Below, one piece after another: positions 1-6,755 of a DNA stretch of 16,197 nt. The stretch comes from DASUPK01 sp036265435. GTDB lineage: Bacteria; Actinomycetota; Thermoleophilia; Solirubrobacterales; 70-9. The translations under genes were made by a program, and so were the position numbers. The stretch lies in the NCBI GenBank assembly GCA_036265435.1, contig DATAPB010000115.1:1-16197 (forward strand). The letters run 5' to 3'. Below the pieces are notes generated by a model. It saw nothing but the letters and a program-made list of their open reading frames with translations. It had not been told where the DNA came from and did no database searches. The stretch's first letter is position 1. Every line of letters starts with the position of its first letter.

Positions 1-1509
1 CAGCCAGTGCAGCGCCGGCCGCCCGGTCGGCGAGAGGTGCTCGTCCGTCAGCCGGTCGATGAACTGCCGCCCGTCCCCCGGATCCGCGATGCACATCGCC
101 AGCAGCGCCCGCTCGCGCGTCTCGCGCGGCGTCAGCGTCGCGGCCACTGGGCGCGGCGCCCTCCCATTGACCCCCTGACCCGCCTCGCCACCCTGGGCCG
201 CCGGCTCGTCCGGCGCCGACCGCACCCGCGCGAGCACCAGGCTCGGATCCGTATCCAGCCGATCCGCCACCTTCCGCACCAGCTCGTCGAATCCGAGCGC
301 CGTCTCCCCCATCGCCTTCAGCACCGGCCCCACCTCGTCCAGCACCCGCTCCCTCCCCGTGAGGCTGGTCAGCTCACCCCGTCCGAGCGCGACATCGACC
401 CGGAATGTGGGCAGGTCGATCCCACCGTCCACGATCTGCATGAACCGATCCACGGAACCGCCCTGCAGCATGTCCGCCGGGTCCTCTCCCTCCGGCATCG
501 CCGCCACCCGCAACTCCAACCCCCTCCCCCCGGCCACCTTCTGCGCCCGGATCATCGCGTCGGCCCCCGCCCGATCCGCGTCCAGCGCGAGCACCACGAG
601 GTCGGTCAGTCCCGCCAGCATCGAGACCTGCTCCGGCGTGATCGCGGTCCCCATGACCGCCACCGACTCCTCCACACCCGCCTGATGCAGCGCCAGCACG
701 TCGGTATAGCCCTCGACGACGATCGCCCTCCTCGCCTTGGCGATCGGCCCCCGCGCCCGATCGATCCCGTAGAGCGTGTGGCTCTTCCGGTACAGCTCCC
801 CCTCCGGTGAATTCAGGTACTTCGGCTGCGCGTCGGGGCTCAGCGCCCGCGCTCCGAATCCAAGGACCCGTCCCCGCTGGTCCCGAATCGGGAACGTGAT
901 CCGGTTGCGGAAGCGGTCGTACTGTCCACCCTGCCGCCCCTTCTGCGCCAGTCCCGCCGCCAGCAGCTCGTCCACCTTGAACCCCGCCCTCTGGCTTCCG
1001 GTCAGCACCTGGTCCCACGGGCTCGGCGCCATCCCGACGCTGAAACGGCGGAGCACCTCCTCCCCCAGCCCCCGCTCGGCCAGATACCTCCTCGCCCTCT
1101 CCGCCTTCGGCGACTCCCAGAGGTAGCGCTCGTAGAACTTCGCGGTCCGCTCCAGCAGCTCCCACAGCCTCGCCTTTCGCCGCCGCCGCTCCTCGGCCCT
1201 CGGATCCTCGTTCTCCCTCTCGAGCTCGACGTTCGTCCTCTCGGCGAGCGACTCCACCGCCGAAGCGAAGTCCAGCCCCTCCTTCTCCTCCACGAAGCGA
1301 AAGACGTCCCCACTCGCCTCACAGCCGAAGCAGTAGTAGAGCTTGTCCCGCGGGTTGACCTTGAACGACGGCGTCCGCTCGTCGTGGAACGGGCAATTGC
1401 CCCAGTAGTCCTGCCCCCGCTGCTGCAGGTCGGTGTGCGCCGAGACGATCTCGACGATGTCGACCGCCTCCTTCACGCGGTCGACGCTCTCGCGGGTGAA
1501 CCTGGCCAT
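1..1509 (-). CDS. dnaG: DNA primase DnaG (3' end outside window)
   Basis: DnaG makes the RNA primers for chromosome replication and works with the replicative helicase at the fork. The visible part is 503 codons, starting at ATG 1509, with the C-terminus cut by the window edge (family length is about 600 or more). The N-terminal zinc-binding domain shows the CHC2 pattern: C39, H42, C60 and C63, the last in CFGC. The TOPRIM catalytic core follows, with VVEGYTD near residues 264-270 and the metal-binding LALDADRAG near 305-313. The final visible residues enter the C-terminal helicase-binding region. The start overlaps the dgt stop by one base (TGATG at 1507-1511), so translation is probably coupled to dgt. 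The dgt-dnaG pair is common in Actinobacteria. The identification is secure; only the missing end is unknown. Confidence 0.97.
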   Translation of the reverse strand, partial: MARFTRESVDRVKEAVDIVEIVSAHTDLQQRGQDYWGNCPFHDERTPSFKVNPRDKLYYCFGCEASGDVFRFVEEKEGLDFASAVESLAERTNVELERENEDPRAEERRRRKARLWELLERTAKFYERYLWESPKAERARRYLAERGLGEEVLRRFSVGMAPSPWDQVLTGSQRAGFKVDELLAAGLAQKGRQGGQYDRFRNRITFPIRDQRGRVLGFGARALSPDAQPKYLNSPEGELYRKSHTLYGIDRARGPIAKARRAIVVEGYTDVLALHQAGVEESVAVMGTAITPEQVSMLAGLTDLVVLALDADRAGADAMIRAQKVAGGRGLELRVAAMPEGEDPADMLQGGSVDRFMQIVDGGIDLPTFRVDVALGRGELTSLTGRERVLDEVGPVLKAMGETALGFDELVRKVADRLDTDPSLVLARVRSAPDEPAAQGGEAGQGVNGRAPRPVAATLTPRETRERALLAMCIADPGDGRQFIDRLTDEHLSPTGRPALHWL

Positions 1510-2549
1510 CAATCCAGACTATTCGCGCCGGCGAGCCGGTCGTACGTGGCGAGGCAGAAACGGTCGGTCATTCCGGCCAGATAGTCCGTCACCCGCTGCA
1601 CCCGCCCGGCCGCCGGATCGGTGGCCGGTACCTCATCCAGGTGATCGAGATAGTGCTCGAAGAGCGTCCGCAGCGCCAGCCTCGCTCGCTCCTGCTCGGC
1701 CCTAGCCTCCTGCCCGAGATACACCCGGTCGAACATGAACTTCCGCAGCCGAAGCATCGCGCCCCCCACCTCCTCGCTCTGCGCGATGTCCCCTTCGGCC
1801 CCAGACCGCTCCACCATGTCGCGCACCAGCAGATCGATCCGCGCCGCACCCGTATCCCCCAGCAACGCGATCTCCCCGGCCGGCAGATCCCCCCCCGAGA
1901 TGATCCCGGCCCGCAGCGCGTCGTCGATGTCGTGGTTGATGTACGCCACGCGGTCGACGATCCGCACGACCCGCCCTTCGAGCGTCGCCGGCTTTCCCGG
2001 GCCCGTGTGATTCAGGATCCCGTCCCGCACCTGCTCCGTCAGGTTCAGCCCGCGGCCGTCCCGCGCCAGCACCTCGACGACCCGCAGCGAGTGCTCGTTG
2101 TGCCTGAACCTCATCCCGTGCTGCCGCAGCTCCTCGTCGAGCACCTCCTCACCGATGTGGCCGAAGGGCGGATGCCCCAGGTCGTGCCCGAGCCCGACCG
2201 CCTCCGTCAGGTCCTCGTTCAGCCCGAGCGCCCGTGCGACGGTCCGCGAGATGAAGCACGCCTCGAGCGTGTGGGTGAGCCGCGTCCGGTAGTGGTCCCC
2301 CTCCGGAGCCACGAACACCTGCGTCTTGTGTTTCAGCCGCCGGAACGCCTTCGAGTGCACGATCCGGTCCCGGTCCCGCTGGAACGGCGTCCTCACGGGG
2401 CTGTCCGGCTCGGACTCCCGCCGCCTGGCCGGATACGAGGGGGTCGCGCGGTCCCAGAGGTACTCCGACTCCCAGGAGCGGATCCGGTCCTCGAACGTCT
2501 GTTCATGCGAAGGCGCGCCGCCAGGCACAACCCGTTGTAGGTCGGTCAT
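1509..2549 (-). CDS. dgt: dGTPase-like HD-domain deoxynucleoside triphosphate triphosphohydrolase
   Basis: A 346-residue protein of the type 2 dGTPase-like family, which cleaves dNTPs to the deoxynucleoside plus triphosphate and so limits dNTP pools. The HD metal-site residues are visible: H93 in RLTHTLE, H122-D123 in GLGHDLGHPPFGH, and D207 in YINHDIDDA. The N-terminal segment RDRDRIVHSKAFRRLKHKTQV (split here as RDRDRIVHSK then AFRRLKHKTQV, about 58-78) is also typical of the family. Length is normal. ATG 2549 is chosen because it is the first start in the frame and gives the usual N-terminus, although the upstream Shine-Dalgarno match is weak. The gene is divergent from the SDR gene, with about 75 bases between the starts, and overlaps dnaG by one base downstream. 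It heads a dgt-dnaG transcription unit linking dNTP control to replication priming. Substrate preference cannot be read from the sequence. Confidence 0.93.
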   Translation of the reverse strand: MTDLQRVVPGGAPSHEQTFEDRIRSWESEYLWDRATPSYPARRRESEPDSPVRTPFQRDRDRIVHSKAFRRLKHKTQVFVAPEGDHYRTRLTHTLEACFISRTVARALGLNEDLTEAVGLGHDLGHPPFGHIGEEVLDEELRQHGMRFRHNEHSLRVVEVLARDGRGLNLTEQVRDGILNHTGPGKPATLEGRVVRIVDRVAYINHDIDDALRAGIISGGDLPAGEIALLGDTGAARIDLLVRDMVERSGAEGDIAQSEEVGGAMLRLRKFMFDRVYLGQEARAEQERARLALRTLFEHYLDHLDEVPATDPAAGRVQRVTDYLAGMTDRFCLATYDRLAGANSLD

Positions 2550-2623
2550 CTATCCGATGTTCGCACCCCGGACGGCGCGTCCGCCTCGAACGCGGCTCCT
2601 TGTATCCGAATAGGCTCCGATCC
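2550..2623. promoter_or_regulatory. Divergent dgt / SDR intergenic region with a small inverted repeat
   Basis: These 74 bases separate the divergent starts of dgt (minus) and the SDR gene (plus), so both promoters must lie here or inside the genes. I cannot assign clear -35/-10 boxes. At 2569-2583 there is a perfect inverted repeat, CGGACG-GCG-CGTCCG, which has the size and symmetry of a repressor half-site pair. In such GC-rich DNA a 6+6 repeat can arise by chance, so an operator role is only a suggestion. Confidence 0.3.
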
Positions 2624-3382
2624 GTGGCTGAGACGGCACTGATCACCGGGGCGTCGGCGGGCATCGGCGAGGAATTCGCCCGCCAGCTCGCAGGCCGCGG
2701 CTACGACCTGATCCTGGTCGCACGACGCAGCGACCGCCTCGAGCAGCTCGCCGAGCAGCTGCCCACCCGAGCCCACGTGGTCGAGTGCGACCTCGCGAAC
2801 GAGGCCTCCGCGCTGCCCGGCAAGGTCGAGGAGCTCGGCGTGGACGTCGACCTCCTCGTCAACAACGCCGGGTTCGGCCTCCGCGGCCGCTTCCTGGAGC
2901 TCGACGCCGGGCGACAGGCCGAGATGGTCCGCGTCAACTGCGAGGCCATCGTCACCCTCACGCACGCGTTCGCCCCCGGCATGGTCGAGCGCAGGCGCGG
3001 CGGCGTGATCACCGTCGCCTCCACCGCCGGCATGCAGCCTCTCCCCTACGAGGTCACCTACGCCGCCAGCAAGGCCTTTGCCATCTCCTTCATGGAGGCA
3101 CTCTGGACGGAGCTACGCGGCACCGGCGTCAGGGTCACCGTCGTGAACCCAGGCCCCGTCAAGACCGAGTGGCAGGGCGTCGCCGGATACGACGAGGACA
3201 CACCGATACCGCCCGGCATGATCAGCGCCGAGCAATGCGTCACCGACGCGCTGCAGGCGTACGACCGCGGCAAGCGATCCACGATCACCGGCCGCTTCAT
3301 GCCCTGGTTCATGCGGGCGAGCCACGCGCCCAAGGGCGTCAAACTGCGGGTCGCCGAGCGCATGTACCGCCCGCGCAGCTGA
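2624..3382 (+). CDS. Short-chain dehydrogenase/reductase (classical SDR)
   Basis: An NAD(P)-dependent oxidoreductase of the classical SDR family, 252 residues from GTG 2624. The Rossmann cofactor motif TGASAGIG is at residues 8-15, a D at 56 follows strand beta-3 (ECDLAN), NNAG is at 80-83, and the catalytic residues are N105, S133, Y146 and K150 (TYAASK). The motif PGPVKT at 176-181 closes the substrate loop region. An in-frame TTG at 2600 would add eight residues. GTG is preferred because it places the glycine motif at the usual distance from the N-terminus. The closest named types are YqjQ/DltE-like SDRs, but the substrate cannot be deduced. It is a single plus-strand gene, divergent from dgt and convergent with the MOSC gene, with only one base between the two stop codons, so neither gene has its own intergenic terminator there. 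Confidence 0.92.
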   Translation: MAETALITGASAGIGEEFARQLAGRGYDLILVARRSDRLEQLAEQLPTRAHVVECDLANEASALPGKVEELGVDVDLLVNNAGFGLRGRFLELDAGRQAEMVRVNCEAIVTLTHAFAPGMVERRRGGVITVASTAGMQPLPYEVTYAASKAFAISFMEALWTELRGTGVRVTVVNPGPVKTEWQGVAGYDEDTPIPPGMISAEQCVTDALQAYDRGKRSTITGRFMPWFMRASHAPKGVKLRVAERMYRPRS

Positions 3383-3383
3383 G

Positions 3384-4025
3384 CTAGGCCGCGCGCCGCT
3401 TGGCGAGCAGCTCCTCGATCTCGGACCGCCACTCGGCTGAGAGCTGGTCCGCCGCGAGAACTTCCTCCAGGCGATCTCGCTCGCCCAGATAGGCGTCGAC
3501 GAACAGCCCGATGGTGACGCCGTGATCGGGCCGGCCTGTCACCTCGATCGAGTCGCCCGGCCCGAGCTCCCCCTCCTCGATGATCCGGAGGTAGGTGCCC
3601 GGCCGCCTCGCCATCGCGAATCGCTTCACGAACCGCTGCGTGCCCATCCTGACGCCGAGCTTGAAACACGGAAATCGCGGCTCCGAGACCTCGAGCATCG
3701 CGCTCCCGACCCGCCACCGCTCGCCGACTGCCGCCTCGTTCAGATCCAGCCCGCGCGTCGTCAGGTTCTCCCCGAATGTGCCCGGCTCCAGCGGCCGGGA
3801 CAGCTCCCTTCCCCACCAGACGTAGTCCTCGTGCGCATAGGAGTAGACCGCCTTGTCGAAGCCACCGTGAACCTCCGGATTGCCCTGCTCGTCCCCCTCC
3901 AGGTTCGTGCCGCGCACCGCGATCCGGCCCCGCACGGGCTCCTTGAAGATCCCGGTCATCACCTGCTTGCCGCGGTAGGGGACCGGCCGCAGCCGGCCGA
4001 CATTGACGGAGAGCACGCTTGGCAT
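3384..4025 (-). CDS. MOSC domain protein, YiiM-like
   Basis: A 213-residue MOSC-domain protein with the architecture of the YiiM group: MOSC core (about 1-160), then a three-helix C-terminal domain (about 165-213). Supporting motifs are GNPEVHGGFDKAVYSY (48-63), the PGTFGENL turn (81-88), and PRFPCFKLG with the invariant cysteine C120, the expected ligand for the molybdenum cofactor or sulfur. Related YiiM and YcbX proteins reduce N-hydroxylated bases such as 6-hydroxylaminopurine, so a role in detoxifying modified bases next to DNA repair genes is plausible but inferred. ATG 4025 is used; a GTG one codon upstream (4028) is equally possible, and no strong ribosome site separates them. It lies about 50 bases downstream of recO in the same direction and meets the SDR gene tail to tail. 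Confidence 0.88.
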   Translation of the reverse strand: MPSVLSVNVGRLRPVPYRGKQVMTGIFKEPVRGRIAVRGTNLEGDEQGNPEVHGGFDKAVYSYAHEDYVWWGRELSRPLEPGTFGENLTTRGLDLNEAAVGERWRVGSAMLEVSEPRFPCFKLGVRMGTQRFVKRFAMARRPGTYLRIIEEGELGPGDSIEVTGRPDHGVTIGLFVDAYLGERDRLEEVLAADQLSAEWRSEIEELLAKRRAA

Positions 4026-4068
4026 CACTCGAGAGTATTCAGTCCGGTTCCGCCTCAGGACGCGGGCA

Positions 4069-4080
4069 TAGCGGCCGCTA
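4069..4080. repeat. 12-base perfect palindrome at the recO stop
   Basis: TAGCGGCCGCTA is perfectly self-complementary and supplies the recO stop codon (TAG on the minus strand). It is too short, and lacks the T-run, for a Rho-independent terminator. It may simply be a chance GC palindrome (it contains a NotI site). Confidence 0.35.
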
Positions 4081-4797
4081 GGCGACCGCCCGAAGCCTCA
4101 CGTGCGCGTGGTGCTCGAGCGTCTCGGTGATCGCCCTGTCGGTCTGCGCCGTCACCCCCCGACCCGCGTCCGGGGCATCCGAGAGCGGCCTGGCCAGCGC
4201 CTCGACCATGAACCGGTGCGCCTCCTCGCTGAACGGGAAGCCGCCCCCCTCGCAACTCGCGCAGACCACGCCGCCGGCCGCGCCCGAGAAGGCCGCGATG
4301 TGCTCGGCCTCCCCGCAGGTGGCGCAACTCGCCAGCTCGGGTGAGAACCCGGCGGCCAGGGCCAGCTTGAGCCGGAACGCGAGCGCCGTGCCCGGCGCGC
4401 TGGCGGCATCCGCGTCGGCATCGAGCAGCCCCAGGTAGTTGCAGAGCAGGTTGTAGGCAGCCTCGTTCGGCTCCCCGGAGTCGAGCAGCCGCAGCACCGC
4501 GTCGCAGGCTCGGCCCGCCGCCCCGAGCGCTGCCCCCGACGATCGCAACCGCGCGTGACCATCGACAGTCGAGGCGCCGGTCACCGTGAGCAGGTCGCCC
4601 CGGCCCTCATAGAGGACGAGGTCGAGCCGGAAGAACGGCTCGAGCCTGCCCCCGAACCTGGACTTCGGCCGCCGCGAGCCCTTCGCGATCGCTCCGATCC
4701 GCCCCCGTGTCGCCGAGTAGAGATGCACCACGCGATCGGCCTCGCCATAGCGAATGCTCCGCAGGACCACGGCCTCCGTCTTCACGCTTCCGGGCAT
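4078..4797 (-). CDS. recO: DNA repair protein RecO
   Basis: RecO loads RecA onto SSB-coated single-stranded DNA with RecR and anneals strands in RecF-pathway recombinational repair. The 239-residue product matches the family length (about 240). The N-terminal OB-fold region is recognisable (TEAVVLRSIRYGEADRVV at 7-24, then IGAIAKGSRRPKSRFGGRLE at 34-53). The C-terminal helical part contains a four-cysteine zinc finger at C158, C161, C179 and C182 (CATC...CASC). ATG 4797 gives the normal N-terminus; there is no good Shine-Dalgarno sequence in front of it. Forty bases separate it from the P1 hydrolase gene upstream, and the MOSC gene follows in the same direction. recO is therefore probably late in the operon that carries xerD and mutM. 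Confidence 0.93.
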   Translation of the reverse strand: MPGSVKTEAVVLRSIRYGEADRVVHLYSATRGRIGAIAKGSRRPKSRFGGRLEPFFRLDLVLYEGRGDLLTVTGASTVDGHARLRSSGAALGAAGRACDAVLRLLDSGEPNEAAYNLLCNYLGLLDADADAASAPGTALAFRLKLALAAGFSPELASCATCGEAEHIAAFSGAAGGVVCASCEGGGFPFSEEAHRFMVEALARPLSDAPDAGRGVTAQTDRAITETLEHHAHVRLRAVA

Positions 4798-4837
4798 GGC
4801 CCATTGACGTTGCCGGAGGACCCGGACGGATCCAGGG

Positions 4838-5770
4838 TCAGCCGGTCCAGCGCACCGCGTCGCGGATCGCCGCGGCGGTGACCGTGGCGGCGGCCGCGCC
4901 AATCTGGAAGGGTGTGAACGGGTCCGGCTCCTCGCGCCCCGAGGCGAGGCAGAAGACGACATCGCCGTCGACCGGCGTGAACACGGGGTCGACCGCCCGC
5001 CCCAGGCCGGCGGTGGCGGCCCGCGCGACCATCGAGCACCCGCGCTTGTCGAGAGTGGCGTCGGTGCAGACACAGACCGGGGTCGAGTTGCCCTCCGGAA
5101 CTCGGAATTGCGGCGGCTCCTCCATCGCCGCGACCGCCTCGGCTCCACGCAGCACCTCCCCCTCCTCGCCCCGCGGCCCGGCGAGAACCGAACCGTCCTC
5201 GTCGATCACGTCCCCGGCGGCGTTCACCGCCGCGACCGCCGCCACGGTGTGGCCGGTCCCGGTGACCAGCGCCGCGTAGCCGAGCCCGCCCTGCCGGGCG
5301 CGATCGCGTCCGAGGATCTTGCCCACGGTCGCACCGGTCCCGGCGCCCACCGCGCCACGCTCGGGCACGCCCGGCGCGGCCGCCTCGCAGGCCGCGTAAC
5401 CGGCGTCGGGACCCGGTCGCGAACGGGGGCCCGCCCCGGAGGGGAGATCGTAGATCACCGCGGCGGGCACGAGAGGCACCCGCCCGTAGGGAGTGAAGTA
5501 CCCGCGCTCGTGCTCCTCCAGCCAGCGGACCACCCCGTCCGCCGCGGCCAGGCCGAACGCGCTCCCACCCGTGATCAGGATGGCGTTCGCCTCCTGGGCG
5601 TTGGCAAGCGGCCGCAGCACATCGGTCTCGCGGGTGCCCGGGCCGCCTCCGTGAACGCAGACCCCCGCTCGCGTCTCCGGAGGGGGCAGGACCACGGTGC
5701 ACCCAGTGCCGCCCTCCTGATCCGACCAGTGGCCGACGGCGAATCCCTCGGGGAGCGGCGGCTCGCTCAC
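4838..5770 (-). CDS. P1/DmpA family N-terminal-nucleophile hydrolase (peptidase S58-like)
   Basis: A 310-residue member of the P1 (DmpA/BapA/NylC) family. These Ntn-type aminopeptidases or amide hydrolases cut themselves into two chains to expose the nucleophile. Family features are the early HGGGPGTRETDVL segment (40-52), ITGGSAFGLAAADGV (66-80), GAVGAGTGATVGK (139-151) and GNSTPVCVCTDATL (227-240). By analogy with NylC (Asn/Thr cleavage), the likely self-cleavage point is N228/S229, making S229 the nucleophile; this is inferred. The GTG start at 5770 overlaps the mutM stop as GTGA, which decides the start, although the same frame stays open upstream inside mutM. Substrates in this family include beta-peptides, D-amino-acid amides and nylon oligomers, and cannot be predicted here. 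Its position between mutM and recO looks like simple co-transcription rather than a repair role. Confidence 0.9.
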   Translation of the reverse strand: MSEPPLPEGFAVGHWSDQEGGTGCTVVLPPPETRAGVCVHGGGPGTRETDVLRPLANAQEANAILITGGSAFGLAAADGVVRWLEEHERGYFTPYGRVPLVPAAVIYDLPSGAGPRSRPGPDAGYAACEAAAPGVPERGAVGAGTGATVGKILGRDRARQGGLGYAALVTGTGHTVAAVAAVNAAGDVIDEDGSVLAGPRGEEGEVLRGAEAVAAMEEPPQFRVPEGNSTPVCVCTDATLDKRGCSMVARAATAGLGRAVDPVFTPVDGDVVFCLASGREEPDPFTPFQIGAAAATVTAAAIRDAVRWTG

Positions 5771-6744
5771 CTGGCCCCGGCCCCGCGCGTGGCCCGTCGG
5801 GCCGTCCTTCGGCGACGCGGCCGGCGCCGCAGCCGCTCCTGGCAGTTCGGACAGAAATAGGTCGAGCGGCCGCCCACCACGATCCGCTGGATCACGGGCG
5901 GCGGAGACGGACGATGCTCCTCGTCGGGCCGCAGGCACGGCTCGCCCTCGCGGGTGTGGACGAGGAACTCCTCCTGCATCGAGCCCCGCTCGCCGCGCGC
6001 GTCCAGGTAGTCGTCGATGCTCGCGCCCCCGTGGTCCAGACCCGCCTGGAGCGCTGCGACGATCCCGTCCACCAGCCGCTCGGCGTGCTCGAGCTTCATC
6101 GAGCCCGCCGGCGAGAGCGGATGGAGCCTGGCGCGCCAGAGCGCCTCGTCCGCGTAGATGTTCCCGATCCCCGCGATCCGGGATTGGCTGAGCAGAAACG
6201 ACTTCAGCGGCGCCGTGCGGTTTGCAGCCAGCTCGAGCAGCCGCTCGGGAGTGAGGTCGCCCGACAGCGGCTCGACCCCGAGCCGCGAAGCGAAGAAGTC
6301 ATCGAGCTGGTCCCCGGCGTCCAGGACGACGGCCTGCCCGAACCGCCGCACGTCGGTGAAGAGCAGGACCCGGCCATCGTCGAGCTCGAAGCGCGCCCGG
6401 ACATGGGTCGGCTCCGGCTTCGACTCGTACAGCGGCGAACCCCCGAGCGGCTCGCTCTTCATCAGATCGGCGGTCGCCCCCTCCGCGGGGTCTCGAAGCA
6501 GAAGGTTCCCCGTCATCCGCAGGTGCAGAGCGAGCGTCCGCCCGCCCTCGAGGCCGAGGAGCAGATACTTGCCCCGCCTGGCCACGGCCGTCACCTCACG
6601 TCCGGCGATGGCCCCCGCGACCGCGTCCGGCGGCTCCGGCCGCGTCAGGCGCTCGTCGAGCACCTCCGCGGAGGTGATCACCTTTCCGACCAGCTCCGGC
6701 TCGAGCTGGCGACGGACCGTCTCCACCTCGGGTAGCTCGGGCAT
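5767..6744 (-). CDS. mutM: Formamidopyrimidine-DNA glycosylase MutM/Fpg, with altered zinc finger
   Basis: Fpg removes oxidised purines such as 8-oxoguanine and nicks the abasic site. The product is 325 residues, longer than the usual 270-290. The catalytic MPELPEVETV start is intact (P2, E3), as are K59 (RRGKY), M77, the R133-R134-F135 wedge, the H2TH helix region with N195 (GIGNIYADEALW, 192-203) and R293 in GGRST. There are three oddities. An insertion of about 20 residues lies near 88-111. The C-terminal zinc finger reads C270-LRP- instead of C-xx-C, leaving only C270, C298 and C301, with about nine extra residues (including H277) before VIQRIVVGG. An arginine-rich tail occupies 305-325. 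No frame change restores the lost cysteine. ATG 6744 lies 11 bases after the xerD stop, and the stop overlaps the P1 hydrolase start (GTGA). Confidence 0.95.
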   Translation of the reverse strand: MPELPEVETVRRQLEPELVGKVITSAEVLDERLTRPEPPDAVAGAIAGREVTAVARRGKYLLLGLEGGRTLALHLRMTGNLLLRDPAEGATADLMKSEPLGGSPLYESKPEPTHVRARFELDDGRVLLFTDVRRFGQAVVLDAGDQLDDFFASRLGVEPLSGDLTPERLLELAANRTAPLKSFLLSQSRIAGIGNIYADEALWRARLHPLSPAGSMKLEHAERLVDGIVAALQAGLDHGGASIDDYLDARGERGSMQEEFLVHTREGEPCLRPDEEHRPSPPPVIQRIVVGGRSTYFCPNCQERLRRRPRRRRTARRATRGAGAR

Positions 6745-6755
6745 CCCGCCCGATG

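Noticed and set aside
7..810. A long plus-strand open frame antisense to dnaG
   Set aside because: Arg/Pro/His-rich composition without any recognisable domain; the minus-strand DnaG is unmistakable. Such shadow frames are expected in high-GC DNA.
1641..2540. 299-codon plus-strand open frame opposite dgt
   Set aside because: No domain, and composition typical of an antisense shadow; dgt has all HD motifs.
4029..4077. Possible intrinsic terminator after recO
   Set aside because: The TAGCGGCCGCTA palindrome has no loop and no T-run, and the MOSC gene follows in the same direction within about 50 bases.
5771..5938. Longer start for the P1 hydrolase inside mutM
   Set aside because: The extra 56 residues are out-of-frame mutM tail; the GTGA overlap at 5770 gives a family-like N-terminus.
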